Shown: positions 12,501 through 21,534, numbered from the stretch's first letter. The stretch is 64,000 nt of DNA from Sandaracinobacteroides saxicola (GCF_014117445.1 NZ_CP059851.1:496001-560000), one strand, 5' to 3'. The notes: a model not told the origin generated them from the letters alone. Program-made: numbers and translations.

Positions 12501-15500
12501 ACCGCGGGCACGGCGTTCGGGCGTGGCGCCGGCGTGACGCTGGGGGGCGGCAATGACGTTCTGACGCTGGCGGGCACGGCGACCGCGGATGCGCTGGCGG
12601 ATATTTCCACGATCGGCGCGGGGATTGCGATTTCGGGCGCCTATCAGGGGGTGGCCGCGGGGGTCAGCGTGCTCGACCTGAGCGGCGATGCCATCGCGCA
12701 GGCGGTGGCGGCGGACGGCGGCGACGGCGACGATGCGCTGGACGTGCAGAAGGTGGATGTCGGCGGCAGCGCGACCTCGAAGAGCACGGGCGTGACGGTG
12801 AGCGTGGGGATTGCCGCTTTCGGCGTCGGCGCCGGCGGCTCGGTGATCAGCGGCGACACGCGGGCGACGATGCTGTCGGTGGGGCTGGATGGCGGGCTGG
12901 GCGCGGATGCGCTGACGCTGCGCGGCGGCGGCTTGGTGGAAAGCAGCGCGACGGCGACGCGCACCGACGTGGCGGTGTCGGGCAGTTTCGCCATCGGCGC
13001 GGCGTTCGCGGGCAATTTCCTGGACACGGCCTCGGGCGCCAGCGCGCGCTCGGTGGGCCTGCTGGGGGATGGCGCGTTGGGCATCGGCGGCGGGGCGGAT
13101 GTGCTGCTGCTGGGCGGGCCGTTGACGGTGAAGGCGACGTCGAGCGCGAAGGGCGCCAGCTATGCCTTCACCATTCCCATCGCGCCGGTGCCGATCGGCG
13201 CCAATGTGGTGACGGGCGCGGTGCGGGCGGATGCGGTGGCGACGGGCCTGGAGGGCGGCGAGGGCGACGATATGCTGACCGCGAACGCGAAGGTGGACGC
13301 AGGCGCCAAGGCGACGGCGACGGCGAGTTCGCTGTCGCTGGGGATCGGCATCGCGATCAATTATGGCGACCTGTCGACGACGGCGGAGGCGGTTGCGGCG
13401 GCGCTGTCGGGCGGGGCGGGGAATGACCGGCTGAGCGTGGCGGCGGGAGCCTCGGCAACCGCGGCGGCGGATACCAAGACCTCGACGCTGGGCTTTGCCA
13501 TGACCGGCGGCTCGATGAGTTCGCTGGCGACGGATGCGCGCGCGCTGGCGACGGTGCTGGACGGCGGTGCCGGTGACGATGTGCTGGATGCCAGTGGCCT
13601 GATCGAGGCGACGGCGACGGGCAGCGCGCCGGTGAGTGCCATCCAGGCGACCGGCACGGGCATGGCGATTTCCGACATGTCGAGCCAGGGCTTTGCGCGG
13701 GCCGTGGGTTTGAGCGGTGGCGATGGCGCGGATGCCATCGTGTCGCGCGGGCTGACGCGGGCGGTGGCCTCGGGGACGGTGACCGCCGGCTCGGTGAACG
13801 TGTCCCTGGCGGGGGCGGCGGGCAGCCAGTCCGACATTTCGGCGCTGGCGCAGGCGGTGGCGGCTGAGGGCGGCGCCGGCGCCGATGCGGCGGATCTGGG
13901 GGCGCTGGATGTGCGCTCCACGGCCGCCTCCTCCTCGAACTCGATCGCGGTGACGATGGTGGGGCTGGGGACGGCGCTGTCCGGCATGGGCAGCGTGGCG
14001 CAGGCAAGCGGCTTCGACGGCGGCGCGGGAGATGACCGGCTGCTGCTGCGCGGCGGCGGCACGGTGAGCGGGCTGGCGACCAGCAGCGCGAAATCGACGA
14101 GCGTGTCGGTGCTGGGGATGAACATCGATGCCTCCAGCGCGCGGACGGGGGCCGATGCGGCGCTGGCGCGGGGCGGGGCGGGGGCCGACCGGCTGGAGTT
14201 GGGGAGCCTGGCGGCGTCGGTGTCGGCGACGGCCAGCGCGGCGGACAAGTCCACCAGCTTCGCGGCGCTGGGGGGCACGCTGGCGCGATCGGGCGTGAAC
14301 GCCGATGCGGTGGCGCGCGGGCTGGACGGCGGCGACGATGGCGACGTGCTGCTGGCGGGCGGCGACCTGTCGGTGAGCGCGAACGCGGTGGCGGCGACCG
14401 AGGCGCTGACCATCACCCTGCTGGGGGGCACGATGTCCCGCGCCGGGGCGCAGGCGACGGCGCTGGCGGCGGGGCTGGATGGGGGCGCGGGTGCCGATCA
14501 GCTCCGGTCGAGCGGGGCGCTGGTTGTGAATGCGCAGGGAAGTGTCGGGATGAAGGCGCTGACGGTCAGTGGCGCCAGCATCGGGGTGAGCCGGGCGGAC
14601 CTGGCGGGCAGTGCGACGGCGGTGGGGCTGGCGGGCGGCGCCGGCGCCGATGGTTTGCAGGCGTTCGGCAGCGTGACGGCGACGGCGACGATGCGCGCGG
14701 TGGCGGAGGCGAGCAGTGCCTCTTTGCTGAACGTGTCGCGGACCGATGGCGGCAGCCGGCTGGAAGCGGCGGCGACCGGTTTCGACGGCGGTGACGATGA
14801 CGATGTGCTGGTGAACGGCGCGCTGCTGCGGGCGGAGGCGAATGCGCTGGCGGCGGCGTCGAGCACGGCGCTGTCGCTGATCGGCGTGACCTTGCAGGAT
14901 GCCTCGACGGTGACGCGGGCGGCCGCGCTGGGGCTGGGCGGCGGCACCGGTGGCGACCGGATCAGCAACCTGTCGGCGGTGACCGCGGTGGCGACCACCA
15001 CGGCGCGCAACAGCAGCGTGACGGGGTCGCTGCTGGGCGGATCGGGCGCCAATGTGGCGATGCTGGGCCAGGCGCTGGCGACCGGGATCGATGGCGGCAG
15101 CGGGGATGACATCATCCAGAACATCGGCAATGTCAGCGCGACGGCGGCGGCCAGCGGCCAGGCGCAGTCGCTGGATGTGACGCTGCTGGGGGCGGCGAGC
15201 TTCGCGCTGGACAGCAGCGCGGAGGGCCTGGCGACGGGCGTGGGCGGCGGTGCCGGCAACGACGAGCTGAGCAATTTCGGCCGCATCGGGGTGAGCGCCG
15301 GCGCGACGCTGACCTCGATCGCGCGCAGCGTGAAGGTGCTGGGCGGGTCGGCCGGGCGGCTGGGGCTGGCCGGGCGGGCGACCGGCGTGGGGATGGCCGG
15401 GGACGACGGCGACGACAGCCTGTTGAACGCCGCCGGCGCCTCGATCGGCGGGACGGCGAGCGCGACGCTGACCATGGCGGCGACCAGTTTCAACCTGCTG

Positions 15501-18500
15501 GGCGGCACCGTCAGTGACGGGCTGGCGCGCGGCGTCAGCATCCTGACCGGGATGGCGGGCGGTGGCGGCAGCGACCGGCTGGTGTCGGCGGGGTCGATCG
15601 GGCTGGTCTCGGCGGCGACGCTGGTGTCGACCGCGGACAGCGTGCAGGGGCTGGGGGCCAGCCTGTCGGTGGCGGACCTGAGCGCGCGGGCGGCGGCGGC
15701 CGGGCTGGATGGCGGCGACGGCAATGACGCGCTGGGCGTGTCGGGCGCGTTGACGGTCTCGGCGGCGGCCAACGCGACCTACAGCGCTTCCTCGCTGAGC
15801 CTGGTGGGGCTGGGCGCGGCGGCCGGCGTGCTGGGGGCGGATGCGCGCTCGGTCGGGCTGATCGGCGGGGCTGGCGATGATGTGCTGCTGCTGAACGGCG
15901 CGGGCGACGCGCGGGTGACGGCGCGGGCGGAGACGCAGTTGCAATCGAAGGTGAAGGTCGGGCTGGGCGCGGCGGTGGGGCGGGGCGCGGTGACCTCGTC
16001 CGGGCGGGCGACGGGCCTGGAGGGCGGCGAGGGCGCCGACACGCTGACCCTGCAGCGGGCGCTGTTCGTGCAGGCCGAGGGCATCGCCGGCTTCGATGCG
16101 ACGCAGTTCGCCTTTGCCGGGGCGGCGCAGGGCAGCGCGTCGGGTCTGGTGCAGGCCTATGCCCGCGGGCTGGCCGGCGGCGAAGGGGAGAATGCGGTGA
16201 CGGCGGCGGCGCCGCTGACGGTGCGGGCGATCGCGCAGGCCGATGGCTCGGCGGCGGCGGGGTCGACCATCGGGGCGACCTCCGCGGCGGCGGTGTTGCA
16301 GGCCGAGGTGGTGGCCACCGGGCTGGAGGGAGGCCGCGGCAGCGACCGCTTCGTGGCGAGTGGCCCGGTGACGGTGGAGGTGGGCGCCGAGCTGAACAGC
16401 AACGCGGTGGTGCGTGACGGGCTGCTGTTCACCGGCGGCGTGGCGCGGACGGTGGTGGCGAGCCAGCTGGTGGCGAGCGGCATCGGTGATTTCGGCGGCA
16501 ACAGCCATGTGACGCTATCGGACCTGCTGTCGGTGACGCTGCTGCCGGGCGATGTGCGGACGGGCAGCGGGGTGACGCTGGCGAATTCGCTGTCCTTCGG
16601 CTCGAAGATCGGTTCCACCACCGAGGCGGAAGCGGTGGCGACGACGACGACCAACGGCTTTGCCCGGGGGGTGTGGCTGGGCGTGGGCGACGCGACGCTG
16701 GGCAACAGCGGCACGATCCGGGTGCGGGCGCAGGCGGAATCGCTGGCGCTGGCGCGGGCGGACGGTCTCTCTCAACTGGGTGGTTTCGCCTATGCGACGG
16801 CGAACGGCACCGCGTTGTCGGGGGCCGCCGGGGGCGTGGAGGCGGCGGGTGCGCTGACCATGCTGAACAGCGGCATCATCGATGTGCTGGCGGCGCCGAC
16901 CGTGCGCGGGCTGGCGGATGCCGGGGCGAACGGCGGCGGCTTCACCGATCCGGACGCGGTGGCGAACATCGGCCTGAATGCCAACGGCATCGGCGCGGCG
17001 GGCGTGATGGCGGTGTCGGGCACGGTGCAGAATGACGGGCGCATCCTGGTGGTGAGCGCGCCGGTGATCGATGCGGCGATCGCGGTGGCGACGCAGCGCG
17101 GCGGCGGCGAGAAGAACACCGACGGTTTCGCGACCGCGACGGCGAACGCCAACGACGCGCGCGCCTGGGGCATCCGGATGACGGGCTTGGCGGACAGCAG
17201 CGTGCTGAACGGCGTGGCGGGCAGCATCACCGCCACGGCGGCGCCGGACGTGCTGGCGCGGGCGACGGCGAACGGCACCGGGCGGGAGGGCGACGCGACC
17301 GCGACCGCCATCGCCAATGCGTTGAACGCGCGGGCGGTGGGCATCGAGACGGCGGGTGGCAACGACCGGATCGAGAACCGCGGCATGATCGTGGCGGGCG
17401 CGAGCCCCCGCGCGGTGGCGGAGGCGGGCGCGACCAAATCCGGTTCCGGCGAGAAATCGGAGTTCCGGCTAGCGCAGGTGATCGGTGCGGATTCGGTGGG
17501 GATCAGCGCCGGTGGCGGCAATGACGTGATCATCAACCGGGGTGTCATCAGCGCGGCGACGGCGATCGATGCCGGCGCGGGCAATGACCAGCTCTTCCTG
17601 GTGGGCGCCAACCCCGATGTGCCGCAGCCGGTGAACCCCGATGTGACCGGGGTGATCGCGCTGGGCAGCGGCAACGACAGCATCCAGATCGAGGGCAAGA
17701 TCCGCATCCGCGGGCGGATCGACGGCGGCACGGGCACCGACAGCCTGCTGGCGATCGGGGCGCAGACGCTGGAAGGCGGCCTGGCGAATGTGGAGACGGT
17801 GGTGAAGCGCGGGCCGGACGCGCTGGACGTGCGGCAGACGCTGTTCACGCCGCTGACCACGACCATTGAATCGGGCAGCATCGCCATCATCGGCGGGCTG
17901 AACCAGGCGGGTGGCAAGCTGACGCTGAACATCCGGGGCGATGGCAGCAACGGCCTGTTGAACATGACGGGCGCTGGCCCCTTCTTCCCGCAGGGCGGCA
18001 TCGTGGTGGCGCGGGACAATGGCGTTTACAGCGCGGGCACGCGCTGGAACGTGATGCGGGCGGCGGGGTCGCTGAACCTGGCCCTCGCCACGGTGACTTT
18101 GCCCAATCCGACCGCGCTGGTGAGCTTTGGCCGCACGATCGTGGACGGGCGGACGTTGCAGGTGGTGGCCAATGTGCGCAGCATGGGCAGCATGGCGCCG
18201 CTGGGCGAGGCCCAAAGCCTGGGGGCGGCGCTGGACGCGGCGACCCCGGTGGCGGCGGGCGCCGTGGCGACGCAGGTGGCGGCGTTGCAGCGGCTGCAGA
18301 GCGAGGCCGAGGTGAGCGCGGCGCTGGGGGCGATGGCACCGGCGCTGCCGACGCACGCGCTGGCGAGCGGTGGCGCGGCGATGGACGGCGCGGTGGCGCT
18401 GGTGGCGCAGCGGCAGGACGGGCTGGGCCTGGTGGCGCGGCCGGGCCTGCGCATGGTGGGCGGCGCGGCGGTGCCGGGGCGGATGGCGGGCTGGGCGGCA

Positions 18501-19304
18501 TCGTTCAGCCAGTCGCCGGGGGGTGCCACGGGGCTGGGCCAGACCGCGGGCTTCGCCACCGGCATGGACTGGATGCCGAAGGAGGAGGTGACGCTGGGGA
18601 TCGCGATGGTGCGGCAGGTCGGCGAGCGGCAGCTGGCGCGGGGCAGTGGGCAGAGCGACTCGACGCTGCTGACGGCGGCGCTGCGGGTGCAGGCGGGTGA
18701 GCGGCTGCAATGGCAGAGCGTGCTGGGGCTTGGGTCCGCGCGGTTCAGTGGGGCGCAGGCGCTGTTAGGGGGCGAGAGCCGGTTGTGGTCGCGGCAGGCG
18801 CTGCTGGCGTTCGATACCGGCGCGGTGTGGAGCCTGGACGATGGCGGCCTGATGCCGGCGCTGCATCCCGCTTTCATTGGCGGGCTGAGCTTCCGCCGGG
18901 CGGAGAGCGATGGCGAGGCGCGGCTGGCCTCCGGCGCGCTGGGGCTGGTGACGGGCGCCGGGCGGCAGGAGCGGTTCGAGGGCAGCCTGGGGCTGCGGCT
19001 GGCGCCGGTGTGGCGGTTCGACGGCGGCGTGCTGGGGCCGCTGACGCTGCGCGGCCGGGTGGAGGCGGCGATGGTGACGCGGCTGGGCGAGGGCGGCGCG
19101 CGGGTGGCGGCGCATTTCGCCGACATACCGGACATGCGGTTCGACCTGGCCGGCGCGGCGGGGCCGCGGGCCTGGCTGGACGTGAAGGCGGCGCTTTCGC
19201 TGACGACGCCGGGCGGCGCCGGGCTGAGCGCGAGCTGGCGGCAGCGGCAGCTGGGGGCGCTGCCCTCGCGCGAGATCGGGTTGGGGCTGGTGGTGCCGTT
19301 TTGA
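9519..19304 (+). CDS. Giant repetitive autotransporter (type Va-like) surface protein
   Basis: 3261 residues from the ATG at 9519, chosen because AAGGA (9508-9512) sits seven bases upstream. Upstream in-frame codons cross intergenic repeats. The extended N-terminus ends in a signal peptide (MRWLASTALVALAAPGVAQ). The passenger is built of dozens of modules with a period near 51-54 residues, each with an ARAVGLDGGAGADRL-like turn followed by a short beta/threonine-rich stretch, suggesting a long beta-solenoid. The GGxGxD turns resemble calcium-binding RTX turns. A 21-glycine run lies at 11109-11171. The last 273 residues (from 18483) form an autotransporter beta-barrel ending in VVPF, with a terminal Phe. 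A probable adhesin or surface filament; ligand unknown. The protein is coded in biased, very G+C-rich codons, which produces long antisense open frames that are not genes. Confidence 0.88.
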   Translation: MQSNGISRAGAIVSGKGRAAGPMRWLASTALVALAAPGVAQVREAAVTLTAGDDVRVVPGASRALAPAAVAGLVPLATVVGVEALAGHDDVTLKGRSTLTAEVKPARNYLTLPGGSQLGAFLAAPLNAAMAIGVDGGLGNDRLVNVDMLTVRGIGNFSQANFSVSNPGLPAGLGGVSTDSRLDAGAIGLLGGGGSNVLINQGSMTVEGSAEATRLSMALDMAKLSDPVQNLTANALGVGLMSGGAGDALRNEAGATITAGAKAKATSIGISVSGVEISSPSSASVANARAEGMRGDRGADTLANAGSLVVSAESDVFVGSLSVSPNSLTLPTVVIPDNPVESNASSRALGMVGWGGNDALTNSGTISLTADTDFITGSISIVDRVFDLSGIDTLVTPPGPPTEPTGGSNARVVGMLGDGAGVGDGNDRLDNSGLITGAATATVSNLSIIIAAPINSMTGTSDNALSTILDFVSVGIGNGPSASALAFADGMVGGGGGDRLRNAGSILLGSSATAQTGSVSLDVLGFIEDAGGGGGGGGGGGGGGGGGGGGGSSPDFNLSLSVYNTSTLASARSVGMDGGNGADLLETTAGSVTSAGSNALAQNLDGAVTVNVSTDDQQFNVGGSALFTRIWAGAESVGIDGGAGADSILSGGTVLSQATAAAKALSVNANVQVQGSGLSLSANFLDMALIADGGATGIRALDHGDLVRSGAVGAVADASVQSLGVSAGVTVAKEQGLVGSGSMVTAGQTATAVARGIDRASAELVPGRGAGGSLPGQTVVAENAALTAAATSDVSRIVVAANVTFAKEGVALGATVLDLDNVSSADAAGFTGGLQADRVTLGGDLRATAAADGLSTQTGVTVGLADSGVAAGVTVLRSDATSAAGAVGATLGGGDDVLVMRGGTATATSDNTNNVNAVTVSGANNGVGLGASLASLATASEAVATLVDAGDGADSVSVAKDVSAKADAEADVVVVGVTLSGAVNGVGAGATLAQTAGTAFGRGAGVTLGGGNDVLTLAGTATADALADISTIGAGIAISGAYQGVAAGVSVLDLSGDAIAQAVAADGGDGDDALDVQKVDVGGSATSKSTGVTVSVGIAAFGVGAGGSVISGDTRATMLSVGLDGGLGADALTLRGGGLVESSATATRTDVAVSGSFAIGAAFAGNFLDTASGASARSVGLLGDGALGIGGGADVLLLGGPLTVKATSSAKGASYAFTIPIAPVPIGANVVTGAVRADAVATGLEGGEGDDMLTANAKVDAGAKATATASSLSLGIGIAINYGDLSTTAEAVAAALSGGAGNDRLSVAAGASATAAADTKTSTLGFAMTGGSMSSLATDARALATVLDGGAGDDVLDASGLIEATATGSAPVSAIQATGTGMAISDMSSQGFARAVGLSGGDGADAIVSRGLTRAVASGTVTAGSVNVSLAGAAGSQSDISALAQAVAAEGGAGADAADLGALDVRSTAASSSNSIAVTMVGLGTALSGMGSVAQASGFDGGAGDDRLLLRGGGTVSGLATSSAKSTSVSVLGMNIDASSARTGADAALARGGAGADRLELGSLAASVSATASAADKSTSFAALGGTLARSGVNADAVARGLDGGDDGDVLLAGGDLSVSANAVAATEALTITLLGGTMSRAGAQATALAAGLDGGAGADQLRSSGALVVNAQGSVGMKALTVSGASIGVSRADLAGSATAVGLAGGAGADGLQAFGSVTATATMRAVAEASSASLLNVSRTDGGSRLEAAATGFDGGDDDDVLVNGALLRAEANALAAASSTALSLIGVTLQDASTVTRAAALGLGGGTGGDRISNLSAVTAVATTTARNSSVTGSLLGGSGANVAMLGQALATGIDGGSGDDIIQNIGNVSATAAASGQAQSLDVTLLGAASFALDSSAEGLATGVGGGAGNDELSNFGRIGVSAGATLTSIARSVKVLGGSAGRLGLAGRATGVGMAGDDGDDSLLNAAGASIGGTASATLTMAATSFNLLGGTVSDGLARGVSILTGMAGGGGSDRLVSAGSIGLVSAATLVSTADSVQGLGASLSVADLSARAAAAGLDGGDGNDALGVSGALTVSAAANATYSASSLSLVGLGAAAGVLGADARSVGLIGGAGDDVLLLNGAGDARVTARAETQLQSKVKVGLGAAVGRGAVTSSGRATGLEGGEGADTLTLQRALFVQAEGIAGFDATQFAFAGAAQGSASGLVQAYARGLAGGEGENAVTAAAPLTVRAIAQADGSAAAGSTIGATSAAAVLQAEVVATGLEGGRGSDRFVASGPVTVEVGAELNSNAVVRDGLLFTGGVARTVVASQLVASGIGDFGGNSHVTLSDLLSVTLLPGDVRTGSGVTLANSLSFGSKIGSTTEAEAVATTTTNGFARGVWLGVGDATLGNSGTIRVRAQAESLALARADGLSQLGGFAYATANGTALSGAAGGVEAAGALTMLNSGIIDVLAAPTVRGLADAGANGGGFTDPDAVANIGLNANGIGAAGVMAVSGTVQNDGRILVVSAPVIDAAIAVATQRGGGEKNTDGFATATANANDARAWGIRMTGLADSSVLNGVAGSITATAAPDVLARATANGTGREGDATATAIANALNARAVGIETAGGNDRIENRGMIVAGASPRAVAEAGATKSGSGEKSEFRLAQVIGADSVGISAGGGNDVIINRGVISAATAIDAGAGNDQLFLVGANPDVPQPVNPDVTGVIALGSGNDSIQIEGKIRIRGRIDGGTGTDSLLAIGAQTLEGGLANVETVVKRGPDALDVRQTLFTPLTTTIESGSIAIIGGLNQAGGKLTLNIRGDGSNGLLNMTGAGPFFPQGGIVVARDNGVYSAGTRWNVMRAAGSLNLALATVTLPNPTALVSFGRTIVDGRTLQVVANVRSMGSMAPLGEAQSLGAALDAATPVAAGAVATQVAALQRLQSEAEVSAALGAMAPALPTHALASGGAAMDGAVALVAQRQDGLGLVARPGLRMVGGAAVPGRMAGWAASFSQSPGGATGLGQTAGFATGMDWMPKEEVTLGIAMVRQVGERQLARGSGQSDSTLLTAALRVQAGERLQWQSVLGLGSARFSGAQALLGGESRLWSRQALLAFDTGAVWSLDDGGLMPALHPAFIGGLSFRRAESDGEARLASGALGLVTGAGRQERFEGSLGLRLAPVWRFDGGVLGPLTLRGRVEAAMVTRLGEGGARVAAHFADIPDMRFDLAGAAGPRAWLDVKAALSLTTPGGAGLSASWRQRQLGALPSREIGLGLVVPF
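11109..11171 (+). repeat. Poly-glycine tract in the autotransporter (21 consecutive GGN codons)
   Basis: Sixty-three bases, all GGC/GGT/GGG, encode 21 Gly in a row between module EDA and SSPDF. It interrupts the repeat pattern and is likely a flexible hinge. The low-complexity DNA could vary in length by slippage between strains. Confidence 0.9.
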
Positions 19305-19315
19305 GAGGAAAAGCC

Positions 19316-19858
19316 ATGAAATACATGATGATGGGGTTGGCGGCGGTGGTGTTGGCAGGGCCGGCGGCGGCGGTGCGGATCGTGGAGCGGGAGTATCGGC
19401 TGAGCGCGCCCTCGTTCAACGGCGACGGGCGGGACGGCGAGGTGGTGGTGGCGCGCTGGCAGTTCGGGGTGATGCCGGACGAGGTGATCACGAAGGCGCT
19501 GTTCAGTTCGCGGTTCGGCAATGAGGTGGCGGATTCGTCGTCGGTCGGGACGGTGAGCGTGAACGGCATCGAGGTGGGATATTGTGGAGGGCCGGGGGAG
19601 GCGTGCTGGGACGGACCCGGCGCGCCGATCCGGTTCGAATTCGAGCAGAGCCAGTTCGCGCGGCTGCTGGGGAGCATCGTGGTGCGGTACCGGCAGACGG
19701 ATTGCTGCGTGATCCGGCTGGGTTCAAGCGAGCTGATGATCCGCACGGCGCAGGCGGTGGTGCCGGAGCCGGCGACCTGGGCGATGATGATCGCGGGGTT
19801 CGGGCTGGTGGGCATGGTGGTGCGGCGGAGGCGGGACGGTATGGCACGGCTTGTCTGA
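19316..19858 (+). CDS. PEPxxWA-CTERM sorting domain protein
   Basis: 180 residues from the ATG at 19316, 11 bases after the autotransporter stop, with GAGAGGAA as ribosome site. A longer open frame upstream lies inside the autotransporter and is a shadow. It has a signal peptide (residues 1-19), a beta-rich middle with Cys residues around 90, 96, 127 and 128, and a PEPATWAMM sorting tail followed by RRRR. The tail DNA is identical to that of the PEP-CTERM gene at 1901 over about 40 bases. Coupling to the autotransporter suggests the two surface proteins are made together. No known domain in the middle. Confidence 0.85.
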   Translation: MKYMMMGLAAVVLAGPAAAVRIVEREYRLSAPSFNGDGRDGEVVVARWQFGVMPDEVITKALFSSRFGNEVADSSSVGTVSVNGIEVGYCGGPGEACWDGPGAPIRFEFEQSQFARLLGSIVVRYRQTDCCVIRLGSSELMIRTAQAVVPEPATWAMMIAGFGLVGMVVRRRRDGMARLV

Positions 19859-19903
19859 CGCGAGCGGCGCATGAGATAAGCGGCCCCAGCGGGGGGCCGG
19901 GTG

Positions 19904-20731
19904 ATGGTGGTGACCGATTTCGTGGCGCTGGCTCGGCGGATCGGGGATGATCCGCGGTTTCCGCGCGCGGCGGCGCGGCTGTGCGGTGACCTGGTGGATT
20001 TCTATGCGGGCGAGCCGCTGGCGATGCGGCTGCTGGGGGACCAGGGGCAGATGCGGGTGGCCGCCATCTGTGTGTATCTGAATCCCCGGATCACGGTGAC
20101 GGCGGTGCAGCGGCTGGTGCCGGCGGGGATTGCGTCCGCCAACCGGGTGGCGGCGGCGGTGGCGTTGCTGCGCGGGCAGCAGGTGCTGCTGCCGGTGGCG
20201 GGCGGTGACCGGCGCACGCAGGTGCTGCGGCTGTCGGCGGAGGGCGAAGCGATGCTGGGGCGCTGGCTGGGGGCGTTTCTGGCCGGCGGGCTGTGCCTGG
20301 TGGAGGGGCCGGTGCCGGATCCGGCGGACCGTGCCTTGCATGCCGGCTGGTGCGGGGCCTTTGTGCGGGCGACGCAGGTGCCGGGCGCGTCGTTGAAATC
20401 GGGGCCGGAGATGGAGCGCAGCCAATCCCGCCGGGGCGGCGGGTTGCTGCTGGTGGAGCTGCTGCGGCGGGTGATGGCGGGGGAGGAAGCGGGGTTTTCG
20501 CGCAAGGGGTTCGCGGAGCGGTTCGGGCTGTCGCGCAGCCAGGTGATCGCGCTGGTGGAGGAGGCGGAGGCGCAGGGGTGGGTGGAGGGGCGTGACGGCG
20601 TTCGGCTGACCGATGTGGCGCGGGCGAAGGGGCAGGAGTGGCTGATGCGGTTTCTGGCGATCAGCGTGGCGACGCTGGAGGGGCGGTTCGAGGCGCTGGT
20701 GGCGCGGAGCCGGGCGCAGCGGGTGGGGTGA
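19904..20731 (+). CDS. Winged-helix (MarR-like) DNA-binding protein, uncharacterised
   Basis: 275 residues (a GTG one codon earlier is possible). Two helix-turn-helix-like stretches are seen: one around residues 55-75 (MRVAAICVYLNPRITVTAVQ) followed by GGDRRTQVLRLSAEGEAML, which is a MarR-like wing, and a second around 195-220 (FSRKGFAERFGLSRSQVIAL). No ligand domain is recognised. It lies between the surface-protein genes and the XRE repressor of the GTA-like cluster. A regulatory role is inferred from fold only, and its targets are unknown. Confidence 0.6.
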   Translation: MVVTDFVALARRIGDDPRFPRAAARLCGDLVDFYAGEPLAMRLLGDQGQMRVAAICVYLNPRITVTAVQRLVPAGIASANRVAAAVALLRGQQVLLPVAGGDRRTQVLRLSAEGEAMLGRWLGAFLAGGLCLVEGPVPDPADRALHAGWCGAFVRATQVPGASLKSGPEMERSQSRRGGGLLLVELLRRVMAGEEAGFSRKGFAERFGLSRSQVIALVEEAEAQGWVEGRDGVRLTDVARAKGQEWLMRFLAISVATLEGRFEALVARSRAQRVG

Positions 20732-20783
20732 CGGGCTGGTGGGCCTGTCTGTCGCCTTGGGCTTGCAGCGCGGAGGGGTGTGC

Positions 20784-20856
20784 ACCCACCCCCGCTCGCT
20801 AACGCGAGTCGCCCCTCCCGCTCTCCGCTTCGCGGGGCGGGAGGGGTGTGGGGGTG
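20784..20856. repeat. Dispersed GC-rich palindromic intergenic repeat, copy 3
   Basis: Reads CACCCACCCCCGCTCGCTAA, CGCGAGTCGCCCCTCCCG, then CGCTTCGCGGGGCGGGAGGGG. It has the same CTCGC..GCGAG hairpin and CCCCTCCCG/CGGGAGGGG pairing as the other copies. It lies between convergent genes, where it could act as a bidirectional terminator or stabiliser. Confidence 0.75.
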
Positions 20857-20857
20857 G

Positions 20858-21421
20858 TTACAGGCGGCGGATAAGCGTCTTTGTGGTGGCGAGCCAGGGG
20901 GCGTCGGCGACGATGATCTGGCGGGCGCCGGGGCGGTGGGGTTGGACCTGGAGCTTGTTGCCCTCGAGCGCGATGAGGCGGCCGAAGACGAAGCGGCCGA
21001 CGGGGCGGGGCACCAGGACATCGGTGTTGACGGCACGGGCGAAATGCTCGGGTTGCAGTGTTTCGAGCCAGAGCTGGTCGCCGGCGCGATAGTCGCCGAC
21101 CGAGGATTCCACTGTCAATCCAACGGGTTTGGCGGGGGCCGCGGGCTTGGCGAGCATCAGCGGAGAGGTGAGGGCTTCGGCGCCGTCCGCCGTCAGCGTG
21201 GCGGCGACGGGGATTTCGGGATCGTCCTCGTTATGGAGCAGCTCGGCCGGGTTGACCTGAAGCGCGGCGGCGATGCGGTTGACCCAGGGGAGCGTGAGGA
21301 TGCGGGCGCCGGTTTCCAGGCGGCCGATGGTGACGGCGGTGGTGGGGGGCGTGCAGCGGGCGGCGACGTCGGCCAGCGTGAGGCCCTTGGAGCGGCGGAG
21401 GTCGCGGACGCGGGACTGCAT
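20858..21421 (-). CDS. XRE/Cro-family transcriptional regulator beside the GTA-like cluster
   Basis: 187 residues from the ATG at 21421 (MQSRVRDLRRSKGLTLADV), chosen over an upstream ATG because the helix-turn-helix begins right there. Residues 1-65 form a lambda-repressor-type HTH. The C-terminal part (about 95-187) is beta-rich (GDYRAGDQLWLE, RFVFGRLIAL) and resembles the C-terminal half of phage-type repressors, but I see no LexA-like Ser-Lys protease motif. It is transcribed away from the terminase gene with a shared upstream region containing dyads and a promoter. By position it is the likely repressor of the structural cluster. Confidence 0.82.
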   Translation of the reverse strand: MQSRVRDLRRSKGLTLADVAARCTPPTTAVTIGRLETGARILTLPWVNRIAAALQVNPAELLHNEDDPEIPVAATLTADGAEALTSPLMLAKPAAPAKPVGLTVESSVGDYRAGDQLWLETLQPEHFARAVNTDVLVPRPVGRFVFGRLIALEGNKLQVQPHRPGARQIIVADAPWLATTKTLIRRL

Positions 21422-21457
21422 GGGGGTTCCTTTGGCTGTTTGGCCTGTGGTTGCAGG

Positions 21458-21534
21458 GCTTTGCCGCGAAAGCAAGGAAAATGTGCCGGAATGGCATTTT
21501 TTTGCTTGACTTTTATCGCCAGTATGGTTATATC
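21458..21534 (+). promoter_or_regulatory. Promoter with upstream dyads in front of the GTA-like cluster
   Basis: TTGACT (21506-21511), a 17-base spacer and TATATC (21529-21534) give a good sigma-70-type promoter reading toward the terminase gene. Just upstream are two inverted repeats, GCTTTGCCGCGAAAGC (21458-21473) and TGCCGGAATGGCA (21484-21496). They could be operators for the divergent XRE repressor. The area is A+T-rich compared with its surroundings. Inferred from sequence only. Confidence 0.55.

Noticed and set aside
10554-16508. 1984-codon open frame on the minus strand inside the autotransporter
   Set aside because: It is Arg/His/Ala/Pro-rich nonsense antisense to repetitive GGC codons; high G+C removes stop codons. 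The same holds for other long antisense frames such as 856-1668, 16515-16775, 17469-18710, 27423-29009 and 35361-38355.
9519-19304. RTX toxin secreted by a type I system
   Set aside because: GGxGxD turns occur, but there is an N-terminal signal peptide and a C-terminal beta-barrel, and no adjacent type I ABC/HlyD genes.
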